Assembly (NCBI RefSeq): GCF_022846435.1
Contig: NZ_AP025627.1
Coordinates: 1,956,001-2,020,000 of the forward strand
Direction of reading: 5' to 3'
Length of the DNA stretch: 64,000 nt
Source: Parageobacillus sp. KH3-4
GTDB lineage: Bacteria > Bacillota > Bacilli > Bacillales > Anoxybacillaceae
Below, piece after piece: positions 1 to 8,820 of the stretch (its first letter is position 1; each line of letters begins with the position of its first letter). A model generated the notes under the pieces. That model was not told where the DNA came from. It saw nothing but the letters and a program-made list of their open reading frames with translations, and did no database searches. The translations under genes were made by a program, and so were the position numbers.

Positions 1-31
1 GTCACCACCTAAAGATCGCTTGTTGAAATGG

Positions 32-61
32 GAATACCCCCTTGAAGTCAAGGGGGTATTC
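32..61. terminator. Inverted repeat after the osmC-like pair
   Basis: A strong hairpin has arms GAATACCCCCTTGA and its complement, ending two bases before the stop of the OsmC gene. No long T-run follows on either strand, so it may end transcription from both sides or only stabilise the 3' end of the mRNA. Confidence 0.5.
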
Positions 62-62
62 A

Positions 63-503
63 TTATGCTTTTGTCCACTTGGATTGCAGCGGAATGCCGG
101 CGGCTTTCAATGTTGTATACACTGGGCAGCGCGAATCAGTAATGCGCTGTAATTCTTCGATCCGCTCCTGTGATTCATTCGTTCTTACTTTGGCGTAAAT
201 CGTGACTTGTTGGAAATACGGTTTCACGTTTGGATCGCCCATCAACCCCCGTGTGTCTATCGTTCCTTGAATGTCAAATTCGATTCCCTGCAAGTCGAAA
301 TTTAACTCTTTCGCCACCAAGTTGGCCACGACATTTTCGCAACCGGCAAGCGCGCTTAGCAACGTTGTCAACGGATCAGGGCCTGTATCTTGGCCGCCCA
401 TCACCGGCGGTTCGTCGATCGTTATTGTATGTTGTCTAGAATGGACTACCGTTTGCATTCCTTTTGCGCTTCCTGTCACATGAAACGTCATTTCGTTTTT
501 CAT
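63..503 (-). CDS. OsmC family peroxiredoxin-like protein
   Basis: This 146-residue protein has the OsmC/Ohr fold signature: a G-G-Q-D-T-G-P-D-P stretch, then L-A-G-C with Cys55, and a second conserved cysteine, Cys126, in S-R-C-P-V-Y. The family reduces organic hydroperoxides through these two cysteines in the cytoplasm. The ATG at 503 follows GAGGAGG at good spacing. It lies 19 bases downstream of a second OsmC-type gene, and the two probably share a transcript. The exact subfamily (OsmC, Ohr or YhfA-like) cannot be fixed by eye. Confidence 0.85.
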   Translation of the reverse strand: MKNEMTFHVTGSAKGMQTVVHSRQHTITIDEPPVMGGQDTGPDPLTTLLSALAGCENVVANLVAKELNFDLQGIEFDIQGTIDTRGLMGDPNVKPYFQQVTIYAKVRTNESQERIEELQRITDSRCPVYTTLKAAGIPLQSKWTKA

Positions 504-522
504 CGAAATACCTCCTCGCTTT

Positions 523-948
523 TTATAAATTTTCTTTGCCTTTCACCCCGTTAATCGAGTAGCTTGCTGTAATATTGGCATTTAGCGAATGAGATACAGA
601 GCAGTACTTTTCTTTAGACAATTGAATAGCGCGAATCACTTTATCTTCCGGCAAATCCCCTTCGAACGCGTAATGAATATGGATATCGGTAAACCGCTTC
701 GGATGATCGCTAGCGCGCGTTCCTTCCACTTCCATATAAAACGAACGAACTTCAAGTCGCATTTTTGTCAAAATCGATATAATGTCAATCCCCGTACATC
801 CGGCAAGCCCATGCAAAAGCAATTCCATCGGCCTTGCCCCGGAATCTTGCCCCCCTGCTTCTTTGGAGGCATCAATTGGAATTTGCACGCCTGACGCGCT
901 TATTCCCGTAAACGACATTTGTCCGTTCCATGTTACTTTTGCTTTCAT
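523..948 (-). CDS. OsmC family protein (second paralogue)
   Basis: This 141-residue protein shares the OsmC layout with its downstream neighbour: G-G-Q-D-S-G-A-R-P, then L-A-G-C (Cys51) and K-Y-C-S-V (Cys116). The two proteins are clearly divergent, so this is an old paralogue pair and not a recent duplication. The K-Y-C-S-V-S-H-S-L end resembles the YhfA-like branch more than classical Ohr. It is probably the first gene of a two-gene unit. Expected activity is thiol-dependent peroxide reduction in the cytoplasm, and the substrate is unknown. Confidence 0.85.
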   Translation of the reverse strand: MKAKVTWNGQMSFTGISASGVQIPIDASKEAGGQDSGARPMELLLHGLAGCTGIDIISILTKMRLEVRSFYMEVEGTRASDHPKRFTDIHIHYAFEGDLPEDKVIRAIQLSKEKYCSVSHSLNANITASYSINGVKGKENL

Positions 949-1148
949 TTCCTTTCTTCCTCCTCTTTCTGCTCAGGCGATAAAAAAATAACATAAGATA
1001 TTATCAAGTTTACTTTGTAAAAAGAATAAATGCAAAAAAAATACTTTTCCGCCGCTATGTTTTAGTTTCCTATCTACCGTTTTTTTTCATGCATGATAAA
1101 ATAAAAACATGCATTGAATTTAATAAAGTAAAGGGTGTTAGGAGATTG

Positions 1149-1742
1149 ATGGAAAAAGCGCTTATTTTAATCGCAGCTTACCTTCTTGGTTCGATTCCGT
1201 TCGCGCTCCTTGTCGGGAAAATAGGATATGGAATCGATATCCGCGAGCATGGAAGCGGCAATTTAGGCGGGACAAACACGTTTCGCGTGCTCGGAGTAAA
1301 AGCAGGGCTTATGGTCACATGCGGAGATATGTTGAAAGGAACATTGGCGGCAAGCTTGCCCGTGTTGTTCTCCGTTCACGTGCACCCGCTGTTAGCAGGA
1401 GTGTGCGCGGTCCTTGGACATATTTACCCGGTCTTTGCGAAATTTCGCGGCGGAAAAGCCGTCGCAACATCGGCAGGGGTGATGCTGTTTTATTCGCCGT
1501 TTTTATTCGTTTCCCTTCTCGTCGTTTTTTTCATTGTTTTATATATTTCTAAATATGTCTCACTCTCTTCGATGTCTGCCGGCGCGTACGCGGTGGTTTA
1601 TACAATCTTCTTTACTGATGACATTCCGCTAATGATCGCAGTATTACTATTGGCGGCGTTCATTTTTTACCGCCACCGCGCGAACATAAAACGCATCATC
1701 AACAAAACGGAGCCAAAAGTCAAATGGCTGGGCGGAAAATAG
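1149..1742 (+). CDS. plsY: Acyl phosphate:glycerol-3-phosphate acyltransferase
   Basis: This integral membrane protein of 197 residues transfers the acyl group of acyl phosphate to the sn-1 position of glycerol-3-phosphate, the first step of phospholipid synthesis. Family signatures are visible: a G-S-G-N-L-G-G-T-N loop near residues 36-44, a [10 protein letters not shown] loop, and several hydrophobic membrane segments. An in-frame ATG exists 60 bases upstream, but the ATG at 1149 has TTAGGAG in front of it and gives the usual family length. It is followed after about 90 bases by the rRNA methyltransferase gene on the same strand. Confidence 0.95.
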   Translation: MEKALILIAAYLLGSIPFALLVGKIGYGIDIREHGSGNLGGTNTFRVLGVKAGLMVTCGDMLKGTLAASLPVLFSVHVHPLLAGVCAVLGHIYPVFAKFRGGKAVATSAGVMLFYSPFLFVSLLVVFFIVLYISKYVSLSSMSAGAYAVVYTIFFTDDIPLMIAVLLLAAFIFYRHRANIKRIINKTEPKVKWLGGK

Positions 1743-1835
1743 GACTAATCTCATCTGTTGAAACATCGTTTATCGTGCGTGCGATCAAGGCATCATAATA
1801 ACAGGCTATCAATCGATCGGAAAGGAGTTAGATCA

Positions 1836-3203
1836 TTGAAATTACCAAGCGAATTCATTGCAAAAATGGAGAGGCTTTTGCAAGACGAAGCTTCTCGTTT
1901 TTTTTCGACATATCATGAAGAAAAAGCAAACGGATTGCGGTTCAATCCGTTGAAAATCGACCGAGAAACGTTTTTAACGCTCGTCCCGTTTGCGCTTTCC
2001 CCCGTGCCATTTTGCCCTACTGGCTTTTATTATGATGGAGACGAACAACCCGGAAAACATCCGTATCATGCGGCAGGGCTCTATTATATCCAAGAACCGA
2101 GCGCGATGTTTGTGGCTGAGGTGTTAAGCCCGAATCCGGGGGAAACGGTTCTCGATCTTTGCGCTGCACCCGGCGGAAAAACGACGCAGCTTGCGGCAAT
2201 GATGAAAAATCAGGGACTGATTGTAGCCAACGAAATTCATCCAAAACGCGTCAAAGCGCTGTCGGAAAACATTGAGCGGTTTGGCATCACAAACGCGCTT
2301 GTCACAAATGAAACGCCGGAAAAGCTCGCGAAATATTTCCCCGGGTTTTTTGACAAAATTTTAGTCGACGCTCCATGTTCGGGGGAAGGCATGTTTCGCA
2401 AAGACGAAGAAGCCGTCCGGTTTTGGAGCCAAGCGCACGTCGAACAATGCTCCAGCAAACAACGGCGTATTTTAGACTGCGCGTACGACATGTTAAAAGA
2501 AGGCGGCATTCTCGTTTATTCCACTTGCACATTTTCTCCTGAAGAGAACGAACAGATAATCGAAACTTTTTTGCAAACATATGATGATCTGGAATTGCTA
2601 TCGATTGAAAAAGTTCATGGTATTCAACCGGGAAGGAGAGAATGGACGAACACCGACTTGGAGGAAATCGAACGGACGGCCCGGCTATGGCCGCACTGTT
2701 TGAAAGGGGAAGGGCATTTTGTCGCAAAAATGAAAAAAACGGGTTTCGCCCCTTCATGGAATGGCAGCTATGCGAAACCGAACGTCTCTAAACAAATGCT
2801 CCGCACATATCGGCAGTTTGCACAAGAAGTATTGCAAATAGAACTTGAAAGACCGCTTTACGCCTTTCAACACCATCTTTTCGCTTTACCAGATCACTGC
2901 CCAAGCCTCAATGGTCTCAAAGTAGTACGAGCGGGGCTGCACGTAGGAGAAGCGAAAAAGCAGCGTTTTGAGCCGAATCACGCGCTCGCTTTATCGCTAA
3001 AGCCGCAAGATGTTCGTTTCTCTCTTGATTTGTCAAGCGACAGCGGCGAATGTTTAAAATATTTGCGCGGGGAAACGATCGAGACGGGAGAAGACCGCGG
3101 CTGGCTGCTTGTGACCGTTGATGGGTATCCGCTCGGCTGGGGCAAAGAAGTAAAGGGCATTGTAAAAAACTTTTACCCAAAAGGATTGCGAGTCCATACA
3201 TAA
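1836..3203 (+). CDS. RsmF/RsmB-type rRNA cytosine-C5 methyltransferase
   Basis: This 455-residue SAM-dependent RNA m5C methyltransferase of the NOL1/NOP2/Sun family most likely acts on 16S rRNA. The SAM motif D-L-C-A-A-P-G-G-K-T is followed by D-A-P-C-S-G-E-G (Cys181, release cysteine) and Y-S-T-C-T-F (Cys231, catalytic). The region after about residue 300 matches the extra C-terminal RNA-binding part of RsmF-like proteins. The TTG at 1836 follows AAAGGAG by eight bases, and an upstream in-frame ATG at 1758 has no site. A terminator follows directly. Confidence 0.9.
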   Translation: MKLPSEFIAKMERLLQDEASRFFSTYHEEKANGLRFNPLKIDRETFLTLVPFALSPVPFCPTGFYYDGDEQPGKHPYHAAGLYYIQEPSAMFVAEVLSPNPGETVLDLCAAPGGKTTQLAAMMKNQGLIVANEIHPKRVKALSENIERFGITNALVTNETPEKLAKYFPGFFDKILVDAPCSGEGMFRKDEEAVRFWSQAHVEQCSSKQRRILDCAYDMLKEGGILVYSTCTFSPEENEQIIETFLQTYDDLELLSIEKVHGIQPGRREWTNTDLEEIERTARLWPHCLKGEGHFVAKMKKTGFAPSWNGSYAKPNVSKQMLRTYRQFAQEVLQIELERPLYAFQHHLFALPDHCPSLNGLKVVRAGLHVGEAKKQRFEPNHALALSLKPQDVRFSLDLSSDSGECLKYLRGETIETGEDRGWLLVTVDGYPLGWGKEVKGIVKNFYPKGLRVHT

Positions 3204-3208
3204 AATGA

Positions 3209-3236
3209 GGGCAGCTTGCAAGCTGCCCGATTTTTT
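3209..3236 (+). terminator. Rho-independent terminator after the rRNA methyltransferase
   Basis: A perfect hairpin GGGCAGCTT-GC-AAGCTGCCC at 3209-3228 is followed by GATTTTTT. It lies between convergent genes and overlaps the ypmS stop, so it may serve both strands. Confidence 0.9.
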
Positions 3237-3807
3237 ACGGATGCTGAACGGGAATCGTCAGTGTAAACACGATTTTATCGTGTTTTAAGTCAATTTTTTG
3301 GGCGGCAATTTGATAGCCATCTCTAAAGCGGATGTCGGTGAGCGCTACATAAACACGGTTCACGTTTGGATCGATGATGACCTCATCCGGCAGTGGCGCA
3401 TGTTTGCTTAAATATTTTAACACATAAGTGACAGGAAGCTTCCAATCGTCCAATAATATTTCCGGATGTTGCAGTTCGACGTCCCCCCCTTTCACGACTT
3501 TCGGAACAAAGGAAACCGTTAACGCAACATCGCGACCAAATACCGGAAGCTTGCTGGCTACATATACACGGTCGTCAAGCCAAACGCGGTATTGCGCCGG
3601 ATGGCTTCCCGCTTTTTTGCGTATATAATCATTGATCACCGTATTCAGATGTTCCTTATTGGAATATACCGTAAAAGAAGCTCCGTTTATTTTTTTCGGA
3701 GACGGTATCGATATCGGCTTCGAAGGCTGAAACAGCCAAGCACAAATCAGCACAATTACGGCGATATTGAAGATGGCTAATATCCAAAACAGCTTTTTCC
3801 AATTCAT
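3235..3807 (-). CDS. ypmS: YpmS family protein (DUF2140)
   Basis: This 190-residue protein of unknown function has one N-terminal membrane anchor (about residues 4-24) and a large extracytoplasmic domain. It matches the YpmS/DUF2140 family, with P-V-F-G-R-D-V-A-L-T in the middle and a region ending I-P-V-Q-H-P. The ATG at 3807 overlaps the ypmR stop codon as ATGA, with GGGAG upstream, so the two genes are translationally coupled. The conserved pairing with the SGNH lipoprotein YpmR suggests a shared job at the cell surface. Confidence 0.85.
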   Translation of the reverse strand: MNWKKLFWILAIFNIAVIVLICAWLFQPSKPISIPSPKKINGASFTVYSNKEHLNTVINDYIRKKAGSHPAQYRVWLDDRVYVASKLPVFGRDVALTVSFVPKVVKGGDVELQHPEILLDDWKLPVTYVLKYLSKHAPLPDEVIIDPNVNRVYVALTDIRFRDGYQIAAQKIDLKHDKIVFTLTIPVQHP

Positions 3808-4598
3808 TCTTCCAATCTCCCTAGCCACAATTGTTCGTGTTGTTCCAATTGTTCGTACACACGTCTTGCGATTAGCTCATAACCGACTTCATTCGGATGA
3901 AATTGGTCGCTATATAATATGTCATCGCGGCCGTCAAATAAATCCTTCACATTGACAAAAATCGTCCGGTCATAACGCGACAAAACCGCTTCGCTTCCAT
4001 TATTCCACAGCTCAATCACATCGTCGATTTCCGGAATGTTCGGAAGCGAGCTAGAAAATGGGTTATATAAACCAACAAGGACGATCGTAGCGTCGCGATT
4101 GGTCGCGCGGATCGTTGCCAAAAGGCGGTCTAGCCGCCCGGCAAACCGTTTTTGCTCCTTCGCAAATAAAGCGTACGATAAATCAAAGAAATGGGAGCGA
4201 ACAATTTTCATAATATCATTTCCGCCGATGGTGATAAAGATAAGATCCGCCTTCCGGACTTCGTCTAAATTTTTCGTTACGATAGGATCGAGCTGGGAAA
4301 TCCGTAATCCCCGCTTTCCTAAATTGACGACCGAAAGCGTCCGCACCCCTTTATGTTGTAACAATTGTTGGCGCAAGCGCGAAACATATCCGCCTTTTTG
4401 TTCGTGATCCCCTACCCCCTCCGTTAACGAATCGCCGAGAGCAAGCAGGCGAACATCTTTTGGAAAAAAATCATCGGCAACCGTCCGCGGCGCTAACTTC
4501 ACTTCTCGCTCAGGCAAGCTCTCAACGTTGATGGTCTGCTTGGCAGAACATCCTGCGCAATAAAGCAACAATAAAAAAAGCAATCCCCATTTTTTCAT
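3804..4598 (-). CDS. ypmR: SGNH/GDSL hydrolase lipoprotein YpmR
   Basis: This 264-residue exported lipoprotein has a lipobox L-Y-C-A-G-C with Cys17 as the expected lipid-modified residue. The GDSL-type hydrolase fold is shown by L-G-D-S-L-T-E-G (nucleophile Ser57), G-G-N-D (block III) and D-Q-F-H-P-N near the C-terminus (catalytic Asp/His). It is presumably an esterase or lipase on the outer face of the membrane, and the substrate is unknown. It overlaps ypmS by four bases and sits just after ypmQ, the order known in other Bacillus genomes. Confidence 0.9.
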   Translation of the reverse strand: MKKWGLLFLLLLYCAGCSAKQTINVESLPEREVKLAPRTVADDFFPKDVRLLALGDSLTEGVGDHEQKGGYVSRLRQQLLQHKGVRTLSVVNLGKRGLRISQLDPIVTKNLDEVRKADLIFITIGGNDIMKIVRSHFFDLSYALFAKEQKRFAGRLDRLLATIRATNRDATIVLVGLYNPFSSSLPNIPEIDDVIELWNNGSEAVLSRYDRTIFVNVKDLFDGRDDILYSDQFHPNEVGYELIARRVYEQLEQHEQLWLGRLEE

Positions 4599-4627
4599 TT
4601 TTTACACCTGCCCTCTCGAAAAAACGC

Positions 4628-4660
4628 GAAAAGGCAAAAATGCGCCTACATTTTTGCCTC
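4628..4660 (-). terminator. Terminator after ypmQ
   Basis: The hairpin arms AGGCAAAAATG and its complement (4632-4642, 4649-4659) are followed on the minus strand by TTTTCGCG. It separates ypmQ from ypmR, probably with partial readthrough. Confidence 0.7.
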
Positions 4661-4661
4661 T

Positions 4662-5228
4662 CTATGACGACTGCAAAATTTCGATATGCTCTAAAATTTG
4701 TTCGTACGGAACGTCTTGTGCCCCGCTATAAGTTTGCACGATCGTGCCGTTTTGGTCAACGAGATAAAAATTCGTTCCGTGAATCACCTGATCCTGATTT
4801 TTTGGTTTTTGCACAATCGTTTTAAAATTTTTCTCGGCGAATTGCTCGATTTCTTGCTGGCTGTAACCTGTAAGCAAATGCCAATTTGCTAAATCTCCGT
4901 CAAACTTTTTCACATACTCTTTAAGCTTTTCCGGCGTATCTATTTCTGGATCGACGCTGAACGAGACAAATTCAACATCGAGCCCTTTTTCCTTCGCCAT
5001 TTTTTGCAACTTAGCCATATGGGCAGTCATTGGAGGGCAAACCGTTTCACAGTTTGTAAAAATAAAGTCAGCAACCCATATTTTTCCTTTTAAATCATTT
5101 AAACCAAACGGTTCCCCGTTTTGATCCGTAAATGTAAAATCGTCAATTGGCCAATTTTTTGCATCAGGAATCGTTTTTCCGCACGCAGCAAGAAGAACAA
5201 TCGCGAGAAGAACGATCATTCGCTTCAT
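4662..5228 (-). CDS. ypmQ: SCO1/SenC family copper-binding lipoprotein
   Basis: This thioredoxin-fold lipoprotein of about 188 residues belongs to the SCO1/SenC family, which supplies copper to the CuA centre of cytochrome oxidase. Visible features are an L-A-A-C lipobox (Cys16), the copper ligands N-C-E-T-V-C (Cys60, Cys64) and His150 in V-I-H-G-T-N. The start is placed at the ATG at 5228. A GTG at 5240 is possible, and longer in-frame extensions upstream lack a signal-peptide start. It acts outside the membrane. Confidence 0.85.
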   Translation of the reverse strand: MKRMIVLLAIVLLAACGKTIPDAKNWPIDDFTFTDQNGEPFGLNDLKGKIWVADFIFTNCETVCPPMTAHMAKLQKMAKEKGLDVEFVSFSVDPEIDTPEKLKEYVKKFDGDLANWHLLTGYSQQEIEQFAEKNFKTIVQKPKNQDQVIHGTNFYLVDQNGTIVQTYSGAQDVPYEQILEHIEILQSS

Positions 5229-5721
5229 CTTTCTTTTCACCCGTTTTTTCTGTTCTTTCGGCTCCCAGTCCCACGGCGTTGTTTCAACAACGCAAATCGG
5301 TGAACCATTCATAACTACCATACAATTATACAATGAAACGAGGAAAATTCCTATAAAAATCTAGAGAATCAACCATTTTTATTGGTGAAACCCTTAATCA
5401 TTGCATAAAATTCGCTCTCGGTTCAGCGGACGTAAACACCGCTTTTTTACTGTTTCTTTTAATGCAAATTCCCGATTGACAGCCAGAATGAATTTATGCA
5501 ACACAGCGCTTTAATTATGCAAAATTCCCCCACCTCTTTCCAGTGAACCCAGAAATTTCTTTTTACCCCATTTCTAAAGTATCATCTTTTTTCCGCCGTA
5601 TCATCCGATTGATTATCGTACCAATCATTTGTGTGGAAAGTTTGAAAAAATATTGAAAGACAAATGAACTTACTAAACAACGTTTTACATTTATTCACAC
5701 AACTGCTTAAAATGGAAAAAA

Positions 5722-5757
5722 TAAAAAGTTGTTTTGCCGAAGCAAAACAACTTTTCC
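5722..5757 (-). terminator. Terminator after ypmP
   Basis: A long perfect hairpin, AAAAGTTGTTTTGC-CGAA-GCAAAACAACTTTT (5724-5755), is followed on the minus strand by TTATTTTTTCC. The rest of 5334-5721 is AT-rich and I see no gene in it. Confidence 0.9.
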
Positions 5758-5762
5758 CAAAT

Positions 5763-6014
5763 TTAAGCATTGTTTTTTAAAACATCAGTCTTAAAAATTT
5801 GCTTATACACAGACCATTTTAGCACTTTTTTCAAATATTCGCGAAACGAGTAAACCGTATGGACGTCGCGGGATCGATATACTTTGGCAATAAACGCTTC
5901 TAAACGCAACTGAATCATAAACCGATATGTGTTATCTTCCTCCAATACAGGAATTTCTATAATCTTCACCTTCTGCCCATAAGCATTTTTAAACTCCAGG
6001 CTTTTGAATAGCAA
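5763..6014 (-). CDS. ypmP: YpmP family protein (DUF2535)
   Basis: This 83-residue cytoplasmic protein has no known function. Its length, its K-S-L-E-F-K-N-A-Y-G-Q-K-V start and its position right after ilvA identify it as YpmP/DUF2535. The start is TTG at 6014, nine bases after AGAGG. A good -10 box, TATAAT, lies about 35 bases upstream at 6049-6054 (minus strand), so it can be transcribed independently of ilvA. A strong terminator follows. Confidence 0.8.
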   Translation of the reverse strand: MLFKSLEFKNAYGQKVKIIEIPVLEEDNTYRFMIQLRLEAFIAKVYRSRDVHTVYSFREYLKKVLKWSVYKQIFKTDVLKNNA

Positions 6015-6121
6015 AATATCAATCCTCTTTTTTCACCGATTTACTTTTATTATACACGAAATCGGCGAAAAATCATGTCGGAAATGCGCAAAATACTTGC
6101 GGCTTTTTTCGCGCTTTTTTG

Positions 6122-7393
6122 CTAAATGAGCAAATGGAATAAATTTGGGTCTTTATTGACTTCTTGGAACGGAAATCCTTTTTTCTTCATGCGCTCAATG
6201 AGCGGGGCGTAATCTTCGCGGCGCTTTAATTCAATGCCGACTAACGCTGGGCCGTTTTCTTTGTTATTTTTCTTCGTATATTCAAATCGGGTAATATCAT
6301 CGGTAGGCCCTAATACTTCATCTAAAAATTCGCGGAGCGCGCCGGCGCGCTGTGGAAAATTGACGATAAAATAATGCTGCAGCCCTTCGTAAATCATCGA
6401 ACGCTCTTTAATTTCCTGCATTCGGTCAATGTCATTGTTTCCTCCGCTGACAACACAGACAACCGTTTTTCCGCGGATTTTATCTCTGTAAAAATCAAGT
6501 GCCGCAATTGGAAGCGCCCCCGCCGGTTCAACGACGATCGCGTTTTCGTTATATAGCTCCAAAATCGTTGTGCATACTTTCCCTTCCGGCACAACAACAA
6601 TATCGTCAATAATTTCTTTACAAAGAGCGTACGTTTTTTCGCCAACCGTTTTGACCGCCGCCCCGTCCACAAATTTATCAATCTCTTTCAAAGTCACCAC
6701 ATGCCCTTGTTCGAGGGCGGCTTTCATCGATGGCGCTCCTTCCGGTTCGACGCCGATAATTTTTGTCGCCGGAGAAATGCTTTTCACATATGTACCAAGT
6801 CCAGCCATCAATCCGCCGCCGCCGATGCTCGCAAACACGAAATCAATCGGCTCTTCGCAGTCATTGAGCACTTCGACGCCGATCGTCCCTTGTCCGGCGA
6901 TGACATATTCATCGTCAAACGGATGAATAAACGTGCGGCCTTCTTTCTTGGCACACTCCATTGCTTCGTTAAACGAATCGTCAAACGTATCGCCTACCAA
7001 AACGATATCGACCATCTCTTTTCCAAACAGCTCTACTTGTGACACTTTTTGTCTCGGCGTTGTCGCCGGCATGTACACCTTTCCGTGCACGCCTAATGCG
7101 CGGCATGAATACGCCACCCCTTGCGCATGGTTTCCCGCGCTGGCGCAGACGATGCCGTTTTTCCGCTCTTCTTCGCTTAAATGTTTCATCCGGTTGTATG
7201 CGCCGCGAATTTTAAAAGAGCGCACCACTTGCAAATCTTCCCGCTTCAAATATACGTTACATTCGTAACGTTCCGATAATAACGGATTTTTTTGCAGCGG
7301 AGTGTGATGTACCACATCCTTTAACGTATGATGAGCGATTAAAATATCTTCAACATAAACGGCTCCTTGTTTTCGTTTCAGTTGTTGTTCCAT
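6122..7393 (-). CDS. ilvA: Threonine ammonia-lyase (threonine dehydratase)
   Basis: This 423-residue PLP enzyme deaminates threonine to 2-oxobutanoate, the first committed step of isoleucine synthesis. The PLP lysine is Lys61 in S-F-K-I-R-G-A-Y-N, and the glycine-rich phosphate loop is S-I-G-G-G-G-L. The last ~85 residues form one ACT-like regulatory domain (H-Y-F-I-V-N-F-P-Q-R-A-G-A-L), giving the shorter biosynthetic type. It has its own upstream region of about 230 bases shared with the divergent yplQ. No T-box or other riboswitch is visible there. Confidence 0.95.
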   Translation of the reverse strand: MEQQLKRKQGAVYVEDILIAHHTLKDVVHHTPLQKNPLLSERYECNVYLKREDLQVVRSFKIRGAYNRMKHLSEEERKNGIVCASAGNHAQGVAYSCRALGVHGKVYMPATTPRQKVSQVELFGKEMVDIVLVGDTFDDSFNEAMECAKKEGRTFIHPFDDEYVIAGQGTIGVEVLNDCEEPIDFVFASIGGGGLMAGLGTYVKSISPATKIIGVEPEGAPSMKAALEQGHVVTLKEIDKFVDGAAVKTVGEKTYALCKEIIDDIVVVPEGKVCTTILELYNENAIVVEPAGALPIAALDFYRDKIRGKTVVCVVSGGNNDIDRMQEIKERSMIYEGLQHYFIVNFPQRAGALREFLDEVLGPTDDITRFEYTKKNNKENGPALVGIELKRREDYAPLIERMKKKGFPFQEVNKDPNLFHLLI

Positions 7394-7626
7394 TCCTTCG
7401 TTCCCTTTCTTTCTAAGTTGTCTTTTTAATTTGTAAATTATAGCACAAATTTTAAAAAAAGAAAGGGAATTTTCAAAAAACTTGTAAAAACCATTCCTTT
7501 TATGACGGCTTTAGGTGTCCTGCCATTGTTTTTCCTTGTCTCCTTGCTTGCTTTCACATTTGTCTTGTTTATATAACGCGATTGGAATAAAATAAAGTTA
7601 ATCTTTTCGAAAACGAGGGGAAAAAA

Positions 7627-8244
7627 ATGGAATGTTCACGGAAAGAAGAAATCGCTAACGCCATCACGCACGGACTCGGTGTATTGTTAAGCATCCCCGC
7701 GTTCATTCTTCTCTTCTTCTCAGCATCTAGCGATAGCTTGCGAGTCGTTAGTTTTACTGTTTTTGGAGTGAGCATGATCCTCCTATATGTTTGTTCCACC
7801 TTATTGCACTCGTTTTTTTGGCATAAGTGGAAACGCATCTTCCAAATTCTTGACCACTCGGCGATTTTTTTGTTGATCGCCGGCACGTATACGCCGTTTA
7901 CACTGCTGTTGTTGCGCGGTGCACTTGGGTGGACATTGTTCGGCATCATTTGGGGACTTTCAGCTGTGGGAATTATGTTAAAAGTGTTTTTCGTCGACCG
8001 TTTTGTTATTTTATCTACTGTCGTGTATATTGCGATGGGATGGCTTGCGGTGATTGCTATTCGCCCGCTTTATGACGCGCTATATCCGTTTGGCTTTTTT
8101 CTTTTGGTTGGCGGTGGCATCCTATATACGGTCGGAGCATTGTTTTTCTTATGGAGAAAGCTTCCGTACCATCATGCGATTTGGCATTTGTTTGTACTTG
8201 GCGGCAGTGCGATGATGTATTGCTGCGTGCTTTTTTACGTATAA
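7627..8244 (+). CDS. yplQ: Hemolysin III family membrane protein (YplQ)
   Basis: This 205-residue, seven-helix membrane protein belongs to the hemolysin III/PAQR superfamily. It begins with the typical cytoplasmic E-E-I-A-N-A-I-T-H-G-L-G, with S-T-L-L-H-S-F-F-W-H and H-H-A-I-W-H supplying the conserved histidines of the presumed metal site. Its role in Bacillus is unclear, and hemolytic activity should not be assumed. ATG at 7627 follows GAGGGG. It is divergent from ilvA and ends at a bidirectional terminator. Confidence 0.9.
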   Translation: MECSRKEEIANAITHGLGVLLSIPAFILLFFSASSDSLRVVSFTVFGVSMILLYVCSTLLHSFFWHKWKRIFQILDHSAIFLLIAGTYTPFTLLLLRGALGWTLFGIIWGLSAVGIMLKVFFVDRFVILSTVVYIAMGWLAVIAIRPLYDALYPFGFFLLVGGGILYTVGALFFLWRKLPYHHAIWHLFVLGGSAMMYCCVLFYV

Positions 8245-8251
8245 TGAATAG

Positions 8252-8285
8252 AAAGACGACCGTCTTACGTGCGGTCGTCTTTGTT
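8252..8285. terminator. Bidirectional terminator between yplQ and the DUF2512 gene
   Basis: The perfect arms AAAGACGACCG (8252-8262) and CGGTCGTCTTT (8272-8282) are followed by TTGTTTT on the plus strand. The hairpin overlaps the 3' end of the convergent gene. Confidence 0.85.
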
Positions 8286-8711
8286 TTGATCGTTTTCGTA
8301 TTCCTCGGCAAACTCTGTTGCCCAGCTTCCATCTCCATTCCACCGATACGCTTGTTCTTTGCTTGCCACATCAAGCACACGGTCTTCCATAAACAGATGA
8401 AAAAACGCTTCGATCGCACCAATCGCCAACGCGCAAAAAAATGAAGCGTACGCCATATAAACCGCCGGCTCGAACAGCGCGGAACTAGCAAACCAAATCA
8501 ACAAAAACGCAAGCGGCACATCGGCAATTGCCGCCACCAAATTGCCAAAGCGCGGCAAAATCAATAAATCGCCGATAATATAAGCAACAGCAGCGGTTCC
8601 TGCCGTCATCATGAATATCGGAAGTAGCGGAGCATCAAAAATGGTAAAAATCGAAAGCAGCACTACACTCCATGCAATAAATTTGAACGCCAAGGGAACG
8701 ACGTGTTTCAT
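8265..8711 (-). CDS. DUF2512 (YndM-like) membrane protein
   Basis: This 148-residue membrane protein has about four hydrophobic segments in its first 100 residues and an acidic, hydrophilic C-terminal tail rich in Glu, Asp and Asn. The pattern fits the DUF2512/YndM family found in spore-formers, whose function is unknown. ATG at 8711 follows GGAGG at six bases, and an ATG 24 bases upstream lacks a site. It occupies the place of ypkP in the B. subtilis order. Confidence 0.75.
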   Translation of the reverse strand: MKHVVPLAFKFIAWSVVLLSIFTIFDAPLLPIFMMTAGTAAVAYIIGDLLILPRFGNLVAAIADVPLAFLLIWFASSALFEPAVYMAYASFFCALAIGAIEAFFHLFMEDRVLDVASKEQAYRWNGDGSWATEFAEEYENDQNKDDRT

Positions 8712-8785
8712 CCTATTCCTCCATTTCCAACTCACCGTTTACTGTTATCGTTCCTTTTTGGCGCTGTTTCTATTCGATCCTAAAC

Positions 8786-8820
8786 GAAAAAACGTGCTCC
8801 GCCAAACAGCGAAACACGTT
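8786..8820 (-). terminator. Probable terminator after dfrA
   Basis: The outer arms AAACGTG and CACGTTT enclose a GC-rich imperfect stem, and TTTTTTCG follows on the minus strand. It overlaps the dfrA stop. Confidence 0.6.

Noticed and set aside
2302-2757. Long minus-strand frame inside the rRNA methyltransferase gene.
   Set aside because: It is a shadow of a well-supported gene; no ribosome site and no domain.
7394-7626. T-box or other attenuator upstream of ilvA.
   Set aside because: The T-box bulge sequence (TGGNACCGCG) and a terminator/antiterminator pair are absent.
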